Made by a program: the position numbers and the translations under genes. This document shows, piece by piece, positions 1-8,342 of a stretch of DNA of 64,000 nt. The DNA comes from Isachenkonia alkalipeptolytica (GTDB lineage Bacteria; Bacillota; Clostridia; Peptostreptococcales; T1SED10-28). The notes below the pieces were generated by a model. That model saw nothing but the letters and a program-made list of their open reading frames with translations, was not told the DNA's origin and did not search any database. Position 1 is the first letter of the stretch; the number at the start of each line of letters is the position of its first letter. The stretch lies in NCBI RefSeq assembly GCF_009910325.1, contig NZ_SUMG01000010.1, forward strand, positions 26,213 to 90,212. Reading direction: 5' to 3'.

Positions 1-106
1 GAGCTTGCCCTTTTCCCCTGTCCGTCAGGGAAAAATCCGCTCTCCCCTCATGTACTTTTAGGAGATCGGCCTCCGACTCCCCATGCCTGATCAAAATCAA
101 TTTCAT
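1..106 (-). CDS. histidine phosphatase family protein (N-terminal fragment, cut by window edge)
   Basis: Only the first 35 codons are inside the window; the gene continues past position 1. The start ATG (104-106) follows an AGAGGTGA ribosome site. The N-terminus MKLILIRHGES carries the RHG signature of the phosphoglycerate-mutase-like histidine phosphatases, in which the His of RHG becomes phosphorylated. The substrate cannot be judged from this piece. A complete member of the same superfamily lies at 49997-50611. Confidence 0.8.
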   Translation of the reverse strand, partial: MKLILIRHGESEADLLKVHEGRADFSLTDRGKGQA

Positions 107-258
107 TTTATCACCTCTCTATACTATTCTACAAAACCCTCTTCAAATCCTTTAGGTCAATAACCGGTAAAAACTTTTGCCGTTATCGCATTCGATTACA
201 AGTTGTTTTCTTTCCATTGTTGTGCCTTCTTATGTGCCCTGGGGACGTCCCCGTGGCT

Positions 259-286
259 TTGGCTCCGATTTTAAGGTTCTTATAAT
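259..286 (+). promoter_or_regulatory. probable sigma-A promoter for the SDR gene
   Basis: TTGGCT (259-264), a 16-base spacer and TATAAT (281-286) precede the SDR gene by about 145 bases. The rest of the 107-429 gap holds a GGGGACGTCCCC palindrome near 241 and nothing else I recognise. Inferred from consensus only. Confidence 0.4.
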
Positions 287-429
287 TTATTCGATATCCA
301 TATGGTTTTTCCTGCTTATTCCAAACACTTTTTGTCGATTGAACCGTACTTTTCCTGTTTTTTGGGTACCTATCAAAGTAAGAAGGGAAAGGGAGAAGAT
401 GCTATTATTTATCGAAAGGACGGATGTAT

Positions 430-1182
430 ATGAATCTGAAGAATGCCAACATCGTACTGACCGGGGCCTCCTCGGGGATCGGAAAGGAACTGCTGGACAG
501 GCTGATGGAATATGACTGTACCATCGTTGCCACGGCTCGCACCATGGAGGAAGTAGAAGCTCCGGAGCGGAAAAATGTTTATTTTAAGAATTTTGATCTG
601 AAGCATCCAAGCGAGATCGACGGACTGTTTGACTACGCCTTCGAAAAGATGGGAAGGATCGATCTTTTTATTGCCAATGCGGGCTTTATGTATTATGAGA
701 AGATTGATTCCCCGGACTACGAACATATTGAAGAGATTTTTCGGGTTAATACCACCGGTGCCATTTATGCCGCGGTAAAAATGAAGGAAATCTGTGGGGA
801 CCGTCCCTATAACTTCGTCGCCGTCAGCAGCGGCTTCGGCTTCATCTCCTATCCCGGATACGCCCTGTACTGCAGTACCAAAGCCGCCCTTCGGGGCTTC
901 GGCCAGGGGTATAAGTATGAACTGAAGCCGAACCAGCACTACCAAAGCGTCTATCCCATTGCGGTAAAAACCGACTTTTTCAGGAAAGCCGGCTGCGATG
1001 CTCCGCCTAAGCCTCAACAATCGGTAAAGCATGTGGCAAAAACCATTCTCCGGGGAATTGAAAAGGATAAAGGGGAGATTTACCCCTCCAAAAGCTTTTG
1101 GTTTATGAAAACCTTTATGCCCTATCTACTAAACCTGGGGGTGCTGATGGAAAAGCGGAAGTTTCGAAAGAATCTTCCCTAA
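430..1182 (+). CDS. short-chain dehydrogenase/reductase (SDR)
   Basis: A 250-residue classical SDR, an NAD(P)-dependent oxidoreductase of unknown substrate. Visible motifs are the nucleotide-binding TGASSGIG (residues 11-18), NAG (83-85), a catalytic Ser in the AVSSG stretch and the YCSTK active site (Tyr147, Lys151). The C-terminus is rich in aromatic and basic residues (KSFWFMKTFMPYLL), suggesting membrane association. An upstream ATG at 424 is only three bases from the AAAGGA ribosome site, whereas ATG 430 is nine bases away, so 430 is preferred. It converges with the methyltransferase gene and I see no clear terminator between them. Confidence 0.88.
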   Translation: MNLKNANIVLTGASSGIGKELLDRLMEYDCTIVATARTMEEVEAPERKNVYFKNFDLKHPSEIDGLFDYAFEKMGRIDLFIANAGFMYYEKIDSPDYEHIEEIFRVNTTGAIYAAVKMKEICGDRPYNFVAVSSGFGFISYPGYALYCSTKAALRGFGQGYKYELKPNQHYQSVYPIAVKTDFFRKAGCDAPPKPQQSVKHVAKTILRGIEKDKGEIYPSKSFWFMKTFMPYLLNLGVLMEKRKFRKNLP

Positions 1183-1227
1183 AAGTTATTCTCAGAATCA
1201 GCATCTACTCCCCCCACTTTTTTAGCC

Positions 1228-1983
1228 TTACCGAAGAAGCATGGTAACCCCGGTGATATCATTTTCCAGCTCGTCGCACTCCGCCTGCTGACTCTTTACA
1301 TAGTCCTGAAACATCCGGGACTTCTCCGGATACTTGACCTTCAGCTCTTCCGCTCTTTTTACAATACAGGCCTGCTGCTGACGGTTAAGGGCTTTCAGCT
1401 CCCCGGGATCCATGGTTTTTTCCCCCAGCAGTTCCACCCCGGCATGGCGGAAAAACTCCAGCCACTGGGCTTTGGTGTAGTACTCCCCGTGAGAACCTTC
1501 CTTTCCGTAGGCGTCATCAAGGATCAGGTACCCCTTTTCGGTAAGGGTCTTCTTTAAAGCGGCCAGGGTTTCTTTCGGCGTGCCTAACACATCCCCGGCG
1601 GCGCCGAAGATTACCATATCATAGTTCCGTTCCCTACTGACGGCCTCGTGCACATCGCCGGTTACAAACTCACATAATGCCTCGGTCTGATGCTCCGCCG
1701 CCTTTTTTTTGGCCTCGGCAATGAAGGCCGCCATCATATCGATCCCCTTTACCGGGCAACCGAAGGCTTTGGCAAGATGTACGGCGACGGCCCCTTTGCC
1801 GCAGGCAAGGTCCAACACCCTTTTTTTCCCGGGATTCGGCACATGGGTGGTGATCAGCTCCATAATATCCCGTGGGGAAGAACCCAGCTCCCAAAGGTCC
1901 TGGAGCAGATAGGGCAGGTAGGGAATCAATTCCACCGATTCCGCCGTTAAAGATTTCGCCAGTTTTTCATCGGTTGAGGTCAT
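1228..1983 (-). CDS. class I SAM-dependent methyltransferase
   Basis: A 251-residue soluble protein with SAM-binding motif I VLDLACGKGAVA (56-67), an acidic residue after the second strand (VKGIDMM) and a motif IV-like region YDMVIFGAAGD, the usual Rossmann methyltransferase layout. The acceptor substrate cannot be predicted. The start ATG follows GAAAGGAGG with good spacing. It is a single gene between the convergent SDR gene and the terminator of the fprA operon. Confidence 0.85.
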   Translation of the reverse strand: MTSTDEKLAKSLTAESVELIPYLPYLLQDLWELGSSPRDIMELITTHVPNPGKKRVLDLACGKGAVAVHLAKAFGCPVKGIDMMAAFIAEAKKKAAEHQTEALCEFVTGDVHEAVSRERNYDMVIFGAAGDVLGTPKETLAALKKTLTEKGYLILDDAYGKEGSHGEYYTKAQWLEFFRHAGVELLGEKTMDPGELKALNRQQQACIVKRAEELKVKYPEKSRMFQDYVKSQQAECDELENDITGVTMLLR

Positions 1984-2104
1984 TTGAAAATCCTCCTTTC
2001 CTCAATTCCTGCTTTGACATATCCTGTTTCACCGCTTCATTTTTTCACGCTGTTCTCTACTTGTTATATTCGCCGTCCACCGGGTTTTTCCCTGCTTATC
2101 TCAC

Positions 2105-2139
2105 AAAAAAAAGGCCCCGTTAGTTTACCTAACAGGGCC
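2105..2139 (-). terminator. intrinsic terminator of the ric-fprA operon
   Basis: On the minus strand a GGCCCTGTTAG / CTAACGGGGCC hairpin with a short loop is followed by eight T residues. It lies about 140 bases after the fprA stop. Confidence 0.85.
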
Positions 2140-2149
2140 CGATTACAGC

Positions 2150-2201
2150 GTTGACAGTAGCACGGAGTTTAGGATGACAGCGGGACGGAGTTTCTGTCAT
2201 C
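2150..2201. repeat. short REP-like palindromic repeat (TGACAG...CTGTCA type)
   Basis: GATGACAG and CTGTCATC flank CGGGACGGAGTTT at 2173-2201. A degenerate copy (TGACAGTAGCACGGAGTTTAGGA) directly precedes it from 2151. The same sequence recurs at 14537-14563, and its GGGACGGAG core is shared with the larger palindromes at 4388, 11025 and 13031. Confidence 0.6.
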
Positions 2202-2275
2202 TTTTCCCGCAAATTTCCATTTTTACATCCTATAAGATTCGGTTCACACAAGTGGCAAGAAAGGTTTCCCGGTTT

Positions 2276-3469
2276 TTATCGCTGAAGATGCTTTACAAAC
2301 TCCCCGCCAAAGGCAATTCCTTCCTCCAGGGCGGCTTGATCCGGGGTCCATAAAACCCTGTAGCCCTCTTGCATCACGTCAAAGCCCGCATCTTCCAAGG
2401 CCTTTTCAATGATTTTCGGCGACTCGCCGCTCCAACCGTAGCTGCCGAAGGCGGCGCCGGCTTTTCCTTTGAATTTCAGCCCCTTGATCATCTCCAAGAG
2501 CCCTGCGGTATTGGACAGGATCCCGTTGTTGATGGTAGAAGAGCCCATCACCACCCCTTTGGATTTAAAGACCTGGGTGAGCACATCGTTTTTGTCGGTT
2601 TTCCCCAGGTTGATCAGTTTCAGTTTTACCCCGGGATCCGCCGCTAACATTCTTTCACCGATGGCCTCCGCCATTTTCCTGGTGTTTTCCCACATGGTTT
2701 CATACAAAATGGTGATTTGATTTTCCCGGTAATCCCGGGCCCATTCCATATACTTCTCCACAATCTGCAGGGGGTTTTCCTTCCAGATCACCCCGTGACT
2801 GGGACAAATCATATCCACCGGAATCCCCATTGCCAGCAGTTCGTTGATTTTGTTCTCCACCAGCTTGCTAAAGGGGGTTAGAATGTTGGCGTAGTACTTT
2901 ATCGCCTCCTGGAACAGCTCTCCCTGGTCCACGGTATCGTTGTACATTTCGCTGGAGGCGTAGTGCTGGCCGAAGGCATCGTTGCTGAACAAAATGTTGT
3001 CCTGGTCCATATAGGTCATCATGCTGTCGGGCCAGTGCAGCATTCTCGCTTCCACAAAGGTCAGGGTTCTTGTGCCGAGGCTCAGGGTATCCCCGGTTTT
3101 AACCTGAACGAAATTCCAGTCTTGATGAAATTGGCCCTTTAAGGACTTGACGGCGTTGGCGGTGCAATAAATGGGGGTATCGGGGATCTCCTTCATCAAA
3201 TCCACCAGCCCTCCGCTATGGTCGATCTCCCCGTGATTCAAAATAATATAATCGATTTTTCTCAGATCTATTTCCTTTTTCAGATTTTGAACGAAGGCTT
3301 CACTGAAGGGGGCCCATACGGTATCGATCAGGGCGGTTTTTTCGTCCTCGATTAAATAAGAGTTGTAGGAGGAGCCCCGGTGGGCCGAGTACTCTTCTCC
3401 GTGAAACTTTCTAAGATCCCAGTCAATATTGCCTACCCATTTTACATGCTCATTGATTTTAAATCCCAT
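2276..3469 (-). CDS. fprA: A-type flavodiiron protein (FprA)
   Basis: This 397-residue cytoplasmic enzyme should reduce O2 to water and/or NO to N2O, protecting anaerobes. An N-terminal metallo-beta-lactamase-like di-iron domain carries the ligands HGEIDH (His79, Glu81, Asp83, His84), His145 in MLHWPDS, Asp164 in SNDAFGQH and His225 in CPSHG. A flavodoxin domain starts near residue 252 (ITILYETMWENT) and has no rubredoxin extension, so an external rubredoxin or reductase must supply electrons. The start follows AAGGAGG. It lies 67 bases after ric, apparently in one transcript controlled by the CRP/FNR-type promoter upstream of ric. Confidence 0.95.
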   Translation of the reverse strand: MGFKINEHVKWVGNIDWDLRKFHGEEYSAHRGSSYNSYLIEDEKTALIDTVWAPFSEAFVQNLKKEIDLRKIDYIILNHGEIDHSGGLVDLMKEIPDTPIYCTANAVKSLKGQFHQDWNFVQVKTGDTLSLGTRTLTFVEARMLHWPDSMMTYMDQDNILFSNDAFGQHYASSEMYNDTVDQGELFQEAIKYYANILTPFSKLVENKINELLAMGIPVDMICPSHGVIWKENPLQIVEKYMEWARDYRENQITILYETMWENTRKMAEAIGERMLAADPGVKLKLINLGKTDKNDVLTQVFKSKGVVMGSSTINNGILSNTAGLLEMIKGLKFKGKAGAAFGSYGWSGESPKIIEKALEDAGFDVMQEGYRVLWTPDQAALEEGIAFGGEFVKHLQR

Positions 3470-3536
3470 GATTTAACCTCCTTAGTATTTCTCATTTCCG
3501 GCTTTTTCCAACTTTTCCCGCCCTTACAAGGCTTTT

Positions 3537-4244
3537 TTAAAGTTTAAACAGCATGTTGTTCTCCAGATGAATGTGTTGAAACAGATCTTTTTCCAGTTCC
3601 TCCAGCTTCTCAAAGGCGAAGACGAAGGTGTTGCAGGCCCCGGCGGGTACGGTAAATCCCTTGGTTTTCCGTCTCAGATCCTTTAGAATATCCCCGGCGG
3701 CGTCATGCTCCTGTTCCAACTCCTGTATCGTGGTCTCCATGGCGGCTTTATCCAGTCTCCCCTGCTCATATTCCCTCATCTTGGGAAACAGGTCGGTCTC
3801 CTCCTTTTCCAAGTGGGCTTCCAGTTCTTTTTTCAGGGCGTTAAAACTTTCCTTTACAAAGTGCAGCATCTGATAGTGGTTCTCCCCGTGGACCCGGAAA
3901 ATGGTGTCCGTTAGGCTTTGGATCCGGGGAAGGTTGGCCCGAAGATATTCGTGGTGGGTCTGAATGATATGATCCATCAGTTCCCCTTTGGACAGTCGCC
4001 CAAAATCTTCAATGGTCTTTCCCGCTTTCACGTCCCGTCGGTATTTTTCCCGGATGGTTTCCAGCACCTCATCGACGTTGTGGTTTTCCTCTTTTAGAGC
4101 CTCTCCAAGGGGTCTATTGCCGCCGCAGCAAAAGTCAATTTCCAAATCCATAAAGATATTAATCGCTCCGGGATAAATTCCTGCCACCTGGCCCAGGCTC
4201 ATGTTCTTATCCAGTTCTTTTATTTCCAGCTTACTATTATTCAT
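3537..4244 (-). CDS. ric: iron-sulfur cluster repair di-iron protein Ric (ScdA/YtfE family)
   Basis: A 235-residue protein with the two-part Ric architecture. The N-terminal DUF542/ScdA_N domain ends in a Cys pair (CCGG, Cys39-Cys40). A hemerythrin-like four-helix domain carries probable di-iron ligands His98, His119 or His123, His144, Glu148, His180 and His224 or His226. Family members repair Fe-S clusters damaged by NO or peroxide by delivering iron. ATG 4244 follows AAAGGAGTG. It leads an operon with fprA, so the pair forms a nitrosative/oxidative stress unit. Confidence 0.95.
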   Translation of the reverse strand: MNNSKLEIKELDKNMSLGQVAGIYPGAINIFMDLEIDFCCGGNRPLGEALKEENHNVDEVLETIREKYRRDVKAGKTIEDFGRLSKGELMDHIIQTHHEYLRANLPRIQSLTDTIFRVHGENHYQMLHFVKESFNALKKELEAHLEKEETDLFPKMREYEQGRLDKAAMETTIQELEQEHDAAGDILKDLRRKTKGFTVPAGACNTFVFAFEKLEELEKDLFQHIHLENNMLFKL

Positions 4245-4314
4245 GATCCAACACTCCTTTGATCTTATTTTTTCTTGGCTTCCATCGTCTTTTATGCGGT
4301 CATTCCTGATTGCT

Positions 4315-4365
4315 TAACCCCATTATAGACCTTCTAAAAATTTCTTGCTGTGATTTGAATCACAG
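4315..4365 (-). promoter_or_regulatory. CRP/FNR-family (HcpR-like) class II promoter of ric-fprA
   Basis: On the minus strand the palindrome CTGTGATTCAAATCACAG (4348-4365) lies 20 bases upstream of a perfect TATAAT (-10 at 4322-4327). If transcription starts seven bases after the -10, near 4315, the palindrome centre is at -41.5, the class II position for CRP/FNR activators. No good -35 hexamer is present, as expected for activator dependence. TGTGA-N6-TCACA is the half-site type used by CRP and by HcpR-like nitrosative-stress regulators; the regulator itself is not in the window. The same layout recurs at 29902-29952. Confidence 0.72.
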
Positions 4366-4387
4366 GGGATCAAAAGATGTAAACCAA

Positions 4388-4454
4388 ATAAACCAAAGGG
4401 GACGGAGGTATTCGGTACATGATCTACCGAATACCTCCGTCCCCTTTGGTTTAT
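4388..4454. repeat. REP-like perfect palindrome (GGGACGGAGGTATTYGGTA family)
   Basis: Two perfect 30-base arms (4388-4417 and 4425-4454) surround a seven-base loop. The arm core is CCAAAGGGGACGGAGGTATT. The right arm contains the stop codon of the chemoreceptor gene. Relatives lie on both sides of the insertion sequence near 11025-11080 and 13031-13065. It may also act as a transcription terminator or mRNA-stabilising hairpin. Confidence 0.85.
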
Positions 4455-5848
4455 GCAATTTCAGCTATGATCTTGTCGATGATTCCGTACACCTGCCGGG
4501 AGGCCTCTTTCGCTTCTTCGTACTTATCTTTGGCCAAATGGAAGTTTTCGGCTTTGATATCCTGAAGAATTTTGCCGCCGATATTGTGGAGATTTTCATG
4601 GTGCTGATCGATCTTTTGCCACAGGGCGGCCACCCGGGGGTCCTCCACCTGTATGGAGTGGTAGAAGTGACCGAATCCGCAGCGGCTGCTGTCGATTTGC
4701 AGAGGCATGATCTGATCATTTTCCACGGCTTCCGCCAGGGTTTGCATCCAGGTTTCGTGCTGGGCCTTGGCATTTTTCAGGAGGCGTACCAGTTCCTCCG
4801 AGGTAATTTTACTCTGATAGCCCATAAAGGTTTCATAGTACTTTGTATTGTTCTCGATGAATTTCGTATCGCTGTGATGGATGGTTTCTTTCACCGTGTT
4901 CAAGCTATTGGTGGTTTTATCCAGGGTATGGGTGAGGGCTGTAATTTTTTCCGTCTCCTCCGCCAGGGCGTTGACCGCATGGTTGACCTCGGAGGTGGAG
5001 CTGCTGATTTCCTGGAAGGAGGCCATAAAGGTTTCCATGTCGCTTTTGATGTCGGATACCTCGTTGAAATTGTTCTCGATCAGGTTTTTGATTTTTCCCG
5101 AGGCCTTGGGGATCTCCTCCATGGATGTGTTGGTTTCTTCAATGCTTTTTAGGCTCTCCGCCGAGGTCTCTTCGATTTCCTTTCGAAAAACCTGAAACTC
5201 GGAAAGACTGCTTTTGGTGTTTTCCGCAAGCTTTCGAATCTCCTCGGAGACCACCGCAAATCCTTTACCCGCCTCCCCGGCCCTGGCGGCTTCAATACTG
5301 GCGTTTAAGGCGAGAAGATTGGTTTGGTCCGCGATGTTTTCAATGACTTCGATAATACTGCCGATTTCGTTCATTTTACTCAGCAGGTCCTTCAGATTTT
5401 TATTGACCGCCTCATTGCCCTTGGTCACCTTGCCGCAGACCTGACCCATGGCATCCACGCTTTCCGTATTTTCTTCGTTGTTTTCCACAATTTTGTCGAT
5501 ATGTAGTAAAATTTCCTCGGCGGTTTTTACGTTATCCTCGATGGCATTGTTGATTTCGTTCATGGATGCCGTGGTCTGCTGGGAAAAGGCGGAGGTGGAT
5601 TCCGTCTGGGTTTCCAGTTTTTTCATCATCTCCTCGATTTCTTCAATGGTGTAGGTAATATCCACTTCGATATTGCCCAGGGACGCACTCAGTCCGATGG
5701 TGTCCAGAAGATACTGTTTGGCCTCTTCCCGAAGTCCCTTTAAATGTTCCAGTTTCCCTCCAAGGGGTTTCAGTTCCTCAATGGAGGGGCTGAAATCCTC
5801 TTTTTCTAGTAGTGCCTGTATTTCGCGTTTATATCTGGTCTTGATCAT
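4451..5848 (-). CDS. soluble methyl-accepting chemotaxis protein with C-terminal CZB zinc domain
   Basis: A 465-residue cytoplasmic chemoreceptor with no membrane segment. It has a long coiled-coil signalling region with the conserved hairpin tip [20 protein letters not shown], followed by a C-terminal chemoreceptor zinc-binding domain showing [17 protein letters not shown] and HHENLHNIG. The Cys and His residues there bind zinc; CZB receptors are known to sense zinc or hypochlorite/redox changes. An upstream in-frame ATG at 5923 lacks a ribosome site, whereas ATG 5848 follows AGGAGG. The stop codon lies in a REP-like palindrome. Confidence 0.9.
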   Translation of the reverse strand: MIKTRYKREIQALLEKEDFSPSIEELKPLGGKLEHLKGLREEAKQYLLDTIGLSASLGNIEVDITYTIEEIEEMMKKLETQTESTSAFSQQTTASMNEINNAIEDNVKTAEEILLHIDKIVENNEENTESVDAMGQVCGKVTKGNEAVNKNLKDLLSKMNEIGSIIEVIENIADQTNLLALNASIEAARAGEAGKGFAVVSEEIRKLAENTKSSLSEFQVFRKEIEETSAESLKSIEETNTSMEEIPKASGKIKNLIENNFNEVSDIKSDMETFMASFQEISSSTSEVNHAVNALAEETEKITALTHTLDKTTNSLNTVKETIHHSDTKFIENNTKYYETFMGYQSKITSEELVRLLKNAKAQHETWMQTLAEAVENDQIMPLQIDSSRCGFGHFYHSIQVEDPRVAALWQKIDQHHENLHNIGGKILQDIKAENFHLAKDKYEEAKEASRQVYGIIDKIIAEIA

Positions 5849-6013
5849 TAATAATCCTCCTAGTTGAATGTTGTTTTCGTTGTCACCTAGGTATTTATAC
5901 CTGATTATTTTCCCTTTAAACATTTTTTATGAACAAGGGGGGCGGCAAATGGGGCAGCGGGAGGAACAGAGGAGGGACAGAGGAGGGACAGAGGATCGCC
6001 CCAAGCCCTTTGT

Positions 6014-6742
6014 TTAGGATATTCTTCGAAGGAACAGCTTCATAAGCAGGATCATCCAAAGGGCCGCAATCAGCAGACCCCCTAACCCGTGAAGGATCGT
6101 TAAGGAGGCTTCCGTGCCGGGGCTGCTTAGAATCTCTCCGAGCCAGAAACCGGGGAGAAAACCGAATAGGTAGCGGATCGGCGACGCAATCACCCAGGGG
6201 ACGATAAAGCCCATGACAAAAATATTGGTCAGCTTCGCCAACGCCAGGCCCTCCACTTTATTGCCCGCCACGGTAACCAAAAACATGCTCATGATTCCCC
6301 CTTGGAGGGTTGCAATAACCGAGGCCGTAATGATTTCCAGCGGAGAATACACGGTAAAGGCGAAAAGGGCGATGACCAAAATCGAAGAGATCAGTCCCCA
6401 AACCATGGGCAGGGCAAGGCGGGCAATCAGATAGGAATAGCCGGCGGCGGGGGTGATGTTGTAATAAACACCGATGCCTTCGTCCCGCTCTTCCAGGATT
6501 AAAAAGGCGGAAATCATCGCCGTCATCACCGGTGTCATGGTCAGGACCAGGGCGTCGCTGACCGAATACCACGGGGTGATCACGATGCCGGTTTGCTCCT
6601 GGATTATCTGATCCGCCAGGGGCAAGAGGACCCCCATGGCCACTGCCATTAAAAACGGGGCGGGGATCAATATCAGCAGCATGCCGTCCCGAAGGACCTG
6701 GCGAAAGCCGATTTTAAAAATTTTTACGGGATTCCTTAGCAT
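6014..6742 (-). CDS. ABC-2 type transporter permease subunit
   Basis: A 242-residue integral membrane protein with about six hydrophobic segments and a charged loop ILEERDEGIGVYYN after the second, typical of ABC-2 export permeases. It starts one base after the stop of the second permease gene (6744-7439). With that gene and the ATPase at 7436-8287 it should form an exporter; the substrate (lipid, drug or peptide) is not evident. Confidence 0.8.
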   Translation of the reverse strand: MLRNPVKIFKIGFRQVLRDGMLLILIPAPFLMAVAMGVLLPLADQIIQEQTGIVITPWYSVSDALVLTMTPVMTAMISAFLILEERDEGIGVYYNITPAAGYSYLIARLALPMVWGLISSILVIALFAFTVYSPLEIITASVIATLQGGIMSMFLVTVAGNKVEGLALAKLTNIFVMGFIVPWVIASPIRYLFGFLPGFWLGEILSSPGTEASLTILHGLGGLLIAALWMILLMKLFLRRIS

Positions 6743-6743
6743 A

Positions 6744-7439
6744 TCAGTCCCCTCCCCGATCCATATACTTGGTAAAAGCCCGACTTGCCAGCAGATAGGC
6801 GGGAATGCACCACAGGATCAGCCCAAGGGCGGCGTATCCCGCCCAGTAGGGCACTTCGAGCCCCAGGGCACTGTAGAGCACCCGCAGGAGCAGCACCGCC
6901 GGCAGCATCTCCGCAAGAAAACTATTTACCTCAACGAATACTAAAAAAGCCGGGGCCATTAATACAATCCCCACGGGCACCCCGATGACGAAGTAATGAT
7001 TGATGGATCGGGAAACCGTGCCCACCGTCAGACCGAACAACGTAAAAAACACGGCGCCGGCAAAGACCCCGACGGTCAACAACCCATAATTTACTTCCAT
7101 CCGGTACATAATCCCTGCAATAATCAGGGCCACGATGGTGGAGATCATCGACAGGGACAGGGCTTTAGACAGGATGTATTCCCGGTTTGTCGCCGGTATC
7201 ACCGAATAATAGCTGTGAAGCCCCTCTCCCCGCTCCAGGAGCACCATGCCCCCGATAAAGAAGAACCCGAGAGCAGCGGGATCCGTCAGAATCACCAAAG
7301 CCGTCACCGGCCGGGCCAGGGCCTCGGGCAAAAACAACAGCACGCTTAGGTACAGCAGGGAAATGATACCGTATAAAAAGTAGAAGCCGTATTGAATCTG
7401 ATAACGCACGTCCCAACGAAATATCCGAAGCCCTCTCAT
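6744..7439 (-). CDS. ABC transporter permease subunit
   Basis: A 231-residue membrane protein with about six transmembrane segments and the same charged loop (LLERGEGLHSYYSVIPATNREYIL) as its downstream partner, so the two are probably paralogous half-permeases. Its start overlaps the ATPase stop in an ATGA junction, indicating translational coupling. Confidence 0.8.
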   Translation of the reverse strand: MRGLRIFRWDVRYQIQYGFYFLYGIISLLYLSVLLFLPEALARPVTALVILTDPAALGFFFIGGMVLLERGEGLHSYYSVIPATNREYILSKALSLSMISTIVALIIAGIMYRMEVNYGLLTVGVFAGAVFFTLFGLTVGTVSRSINHYFVIGVPVGIVLMAPAFLVFVEVNSFLAEMLPAVLLLRVLYSALGLEVPYWAGYAALGLILWCIPAYLLASRAFTKYMDRGGD

Positions 7440-8287
7440 ATCAGCCGCCTCCCGGTCACGTCCATAAAAACGTCCTCCAGGGTCGCCTCCTTGGTGTGGA
7501 TGCTGGTTAAACTCCCTTCCTCTAAATGCTTTAAAAACCGCTCGTCCCGGTTAAGCTCTGTCAACATGGCTTTTCCCTGTTTGATCTGATTTTGCAGCCG
7601 ATAGCCATAGCGGACTTCCACCTCGGTTTTGACACTTTTCAGCTCCAGGGGCGTGCCCACGGCTTTAATGCCACCGTCTACAATAAAGGCCACCCGGTCA
7701 CAAAGCTCCTCGGCATCATGCATATTATGGGTGGTTAGAATGATGGTTTTTCCCAGCTTTTTCTGCTCCAGAATCATCTCCTTTAAGGTCCGGGCATAGG
7801 AGGGATCCAGGCCGCTGGTGGGCTCGTCCAGGAAAAGAAGCTTCGGATCGTGTAAAATCGACCGGACAAAGGCCAGCCTCATTTTCATCCCCTTGGAGTA
7901 CTCAGCGACTTTTTTATCCTTATGCTCCGAAAGCCCCACCCGCTCCAGGTAAAGCAACGGATCCAAGGTCTCTTGATCATACAGGGACGCAAAGTATTTT
8001 AAGTTGTCCAGACCGCTGAACTTTCCGTAGAGATTGGGAAACTCGAAGTCCACGCCGATCTGCTGATAAAAGTCCTTGCTTCGATGTTTTACTTCCTGAC
8101 CCAGCACCGTCACCGATCCGTTGTAGTTTCGAAGAATGCCGCAAAGAATCTTTTGCAACGTACTTTTTCCCGCCCCGGAGGGACCTAAAAATCCGAAGAT
8201 CTCCCCGGGGGATACGGCAAAGGACAGATCCGTGATAAAGCTTTGTTGCTGTTTGTATGAAAAGGCCAGTTCTTTTACATCAATCAT
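7436..8287 (-). CDS. ABC transporter ATP-binding protein
   Basis: A 283-residue ABC ATPase with Walker A GPSGAGKST, signature YSKGMKMRL, Walker B LLFLDEPTSGLD and H-loop TTHNMHD. The C-terminal 70 residues (ATLEDVFMDVTGR) match DrrA-type exporter ATPases. It lies in an operon behind two PH-domain membrane proteins and before two permeases. A GGAGG site lies ten bases before the ATG. Confidence 0.93.
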   Translation of the reverse strand: MIDVKELAFSYKQQQSFITDLSFAVSPGEIFGFLGPSGAGKSTLQKILCGILRNYNGSVTVLGQEVKHRSKDFYQQIGVDFEFPNLYGKFSGLDNLKYFASLYDQETLDPLLYLERVGLSEHKDKKVAEYSKGMKMRLAFVRSILHDPKLLFLDEPTSGLDPSYARTLKEMILEQKKLGKTIILTTHNMHDAEELCDRVAFIVDGGIKAVGTPLELKSVKTEVEVRYGYRLQNQIKQGKAMLTELNRDERFLKHLEEGSLTSIHTKEATLEDVFMDVTGRRLI

Positions 8288-8342
8288 CGGATTCTTCCTC
8301 CGGACTTTCCCTTAGGGACTAATAAATCCCTTTCTTTTGGAT

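Noticed and set aside
409..1032. 207-codon minus-strand reading frame
   Set aside because: Shadow of the SDR gene; the SDR motifs on the plus strand are decisive.
4310..5152. 280-codon plus-strand reading frame
   Set aside because: It is antisense to the chemoreceptor coiled coil, has no ribosome site, and starts across the ric promoter and the palindrome.
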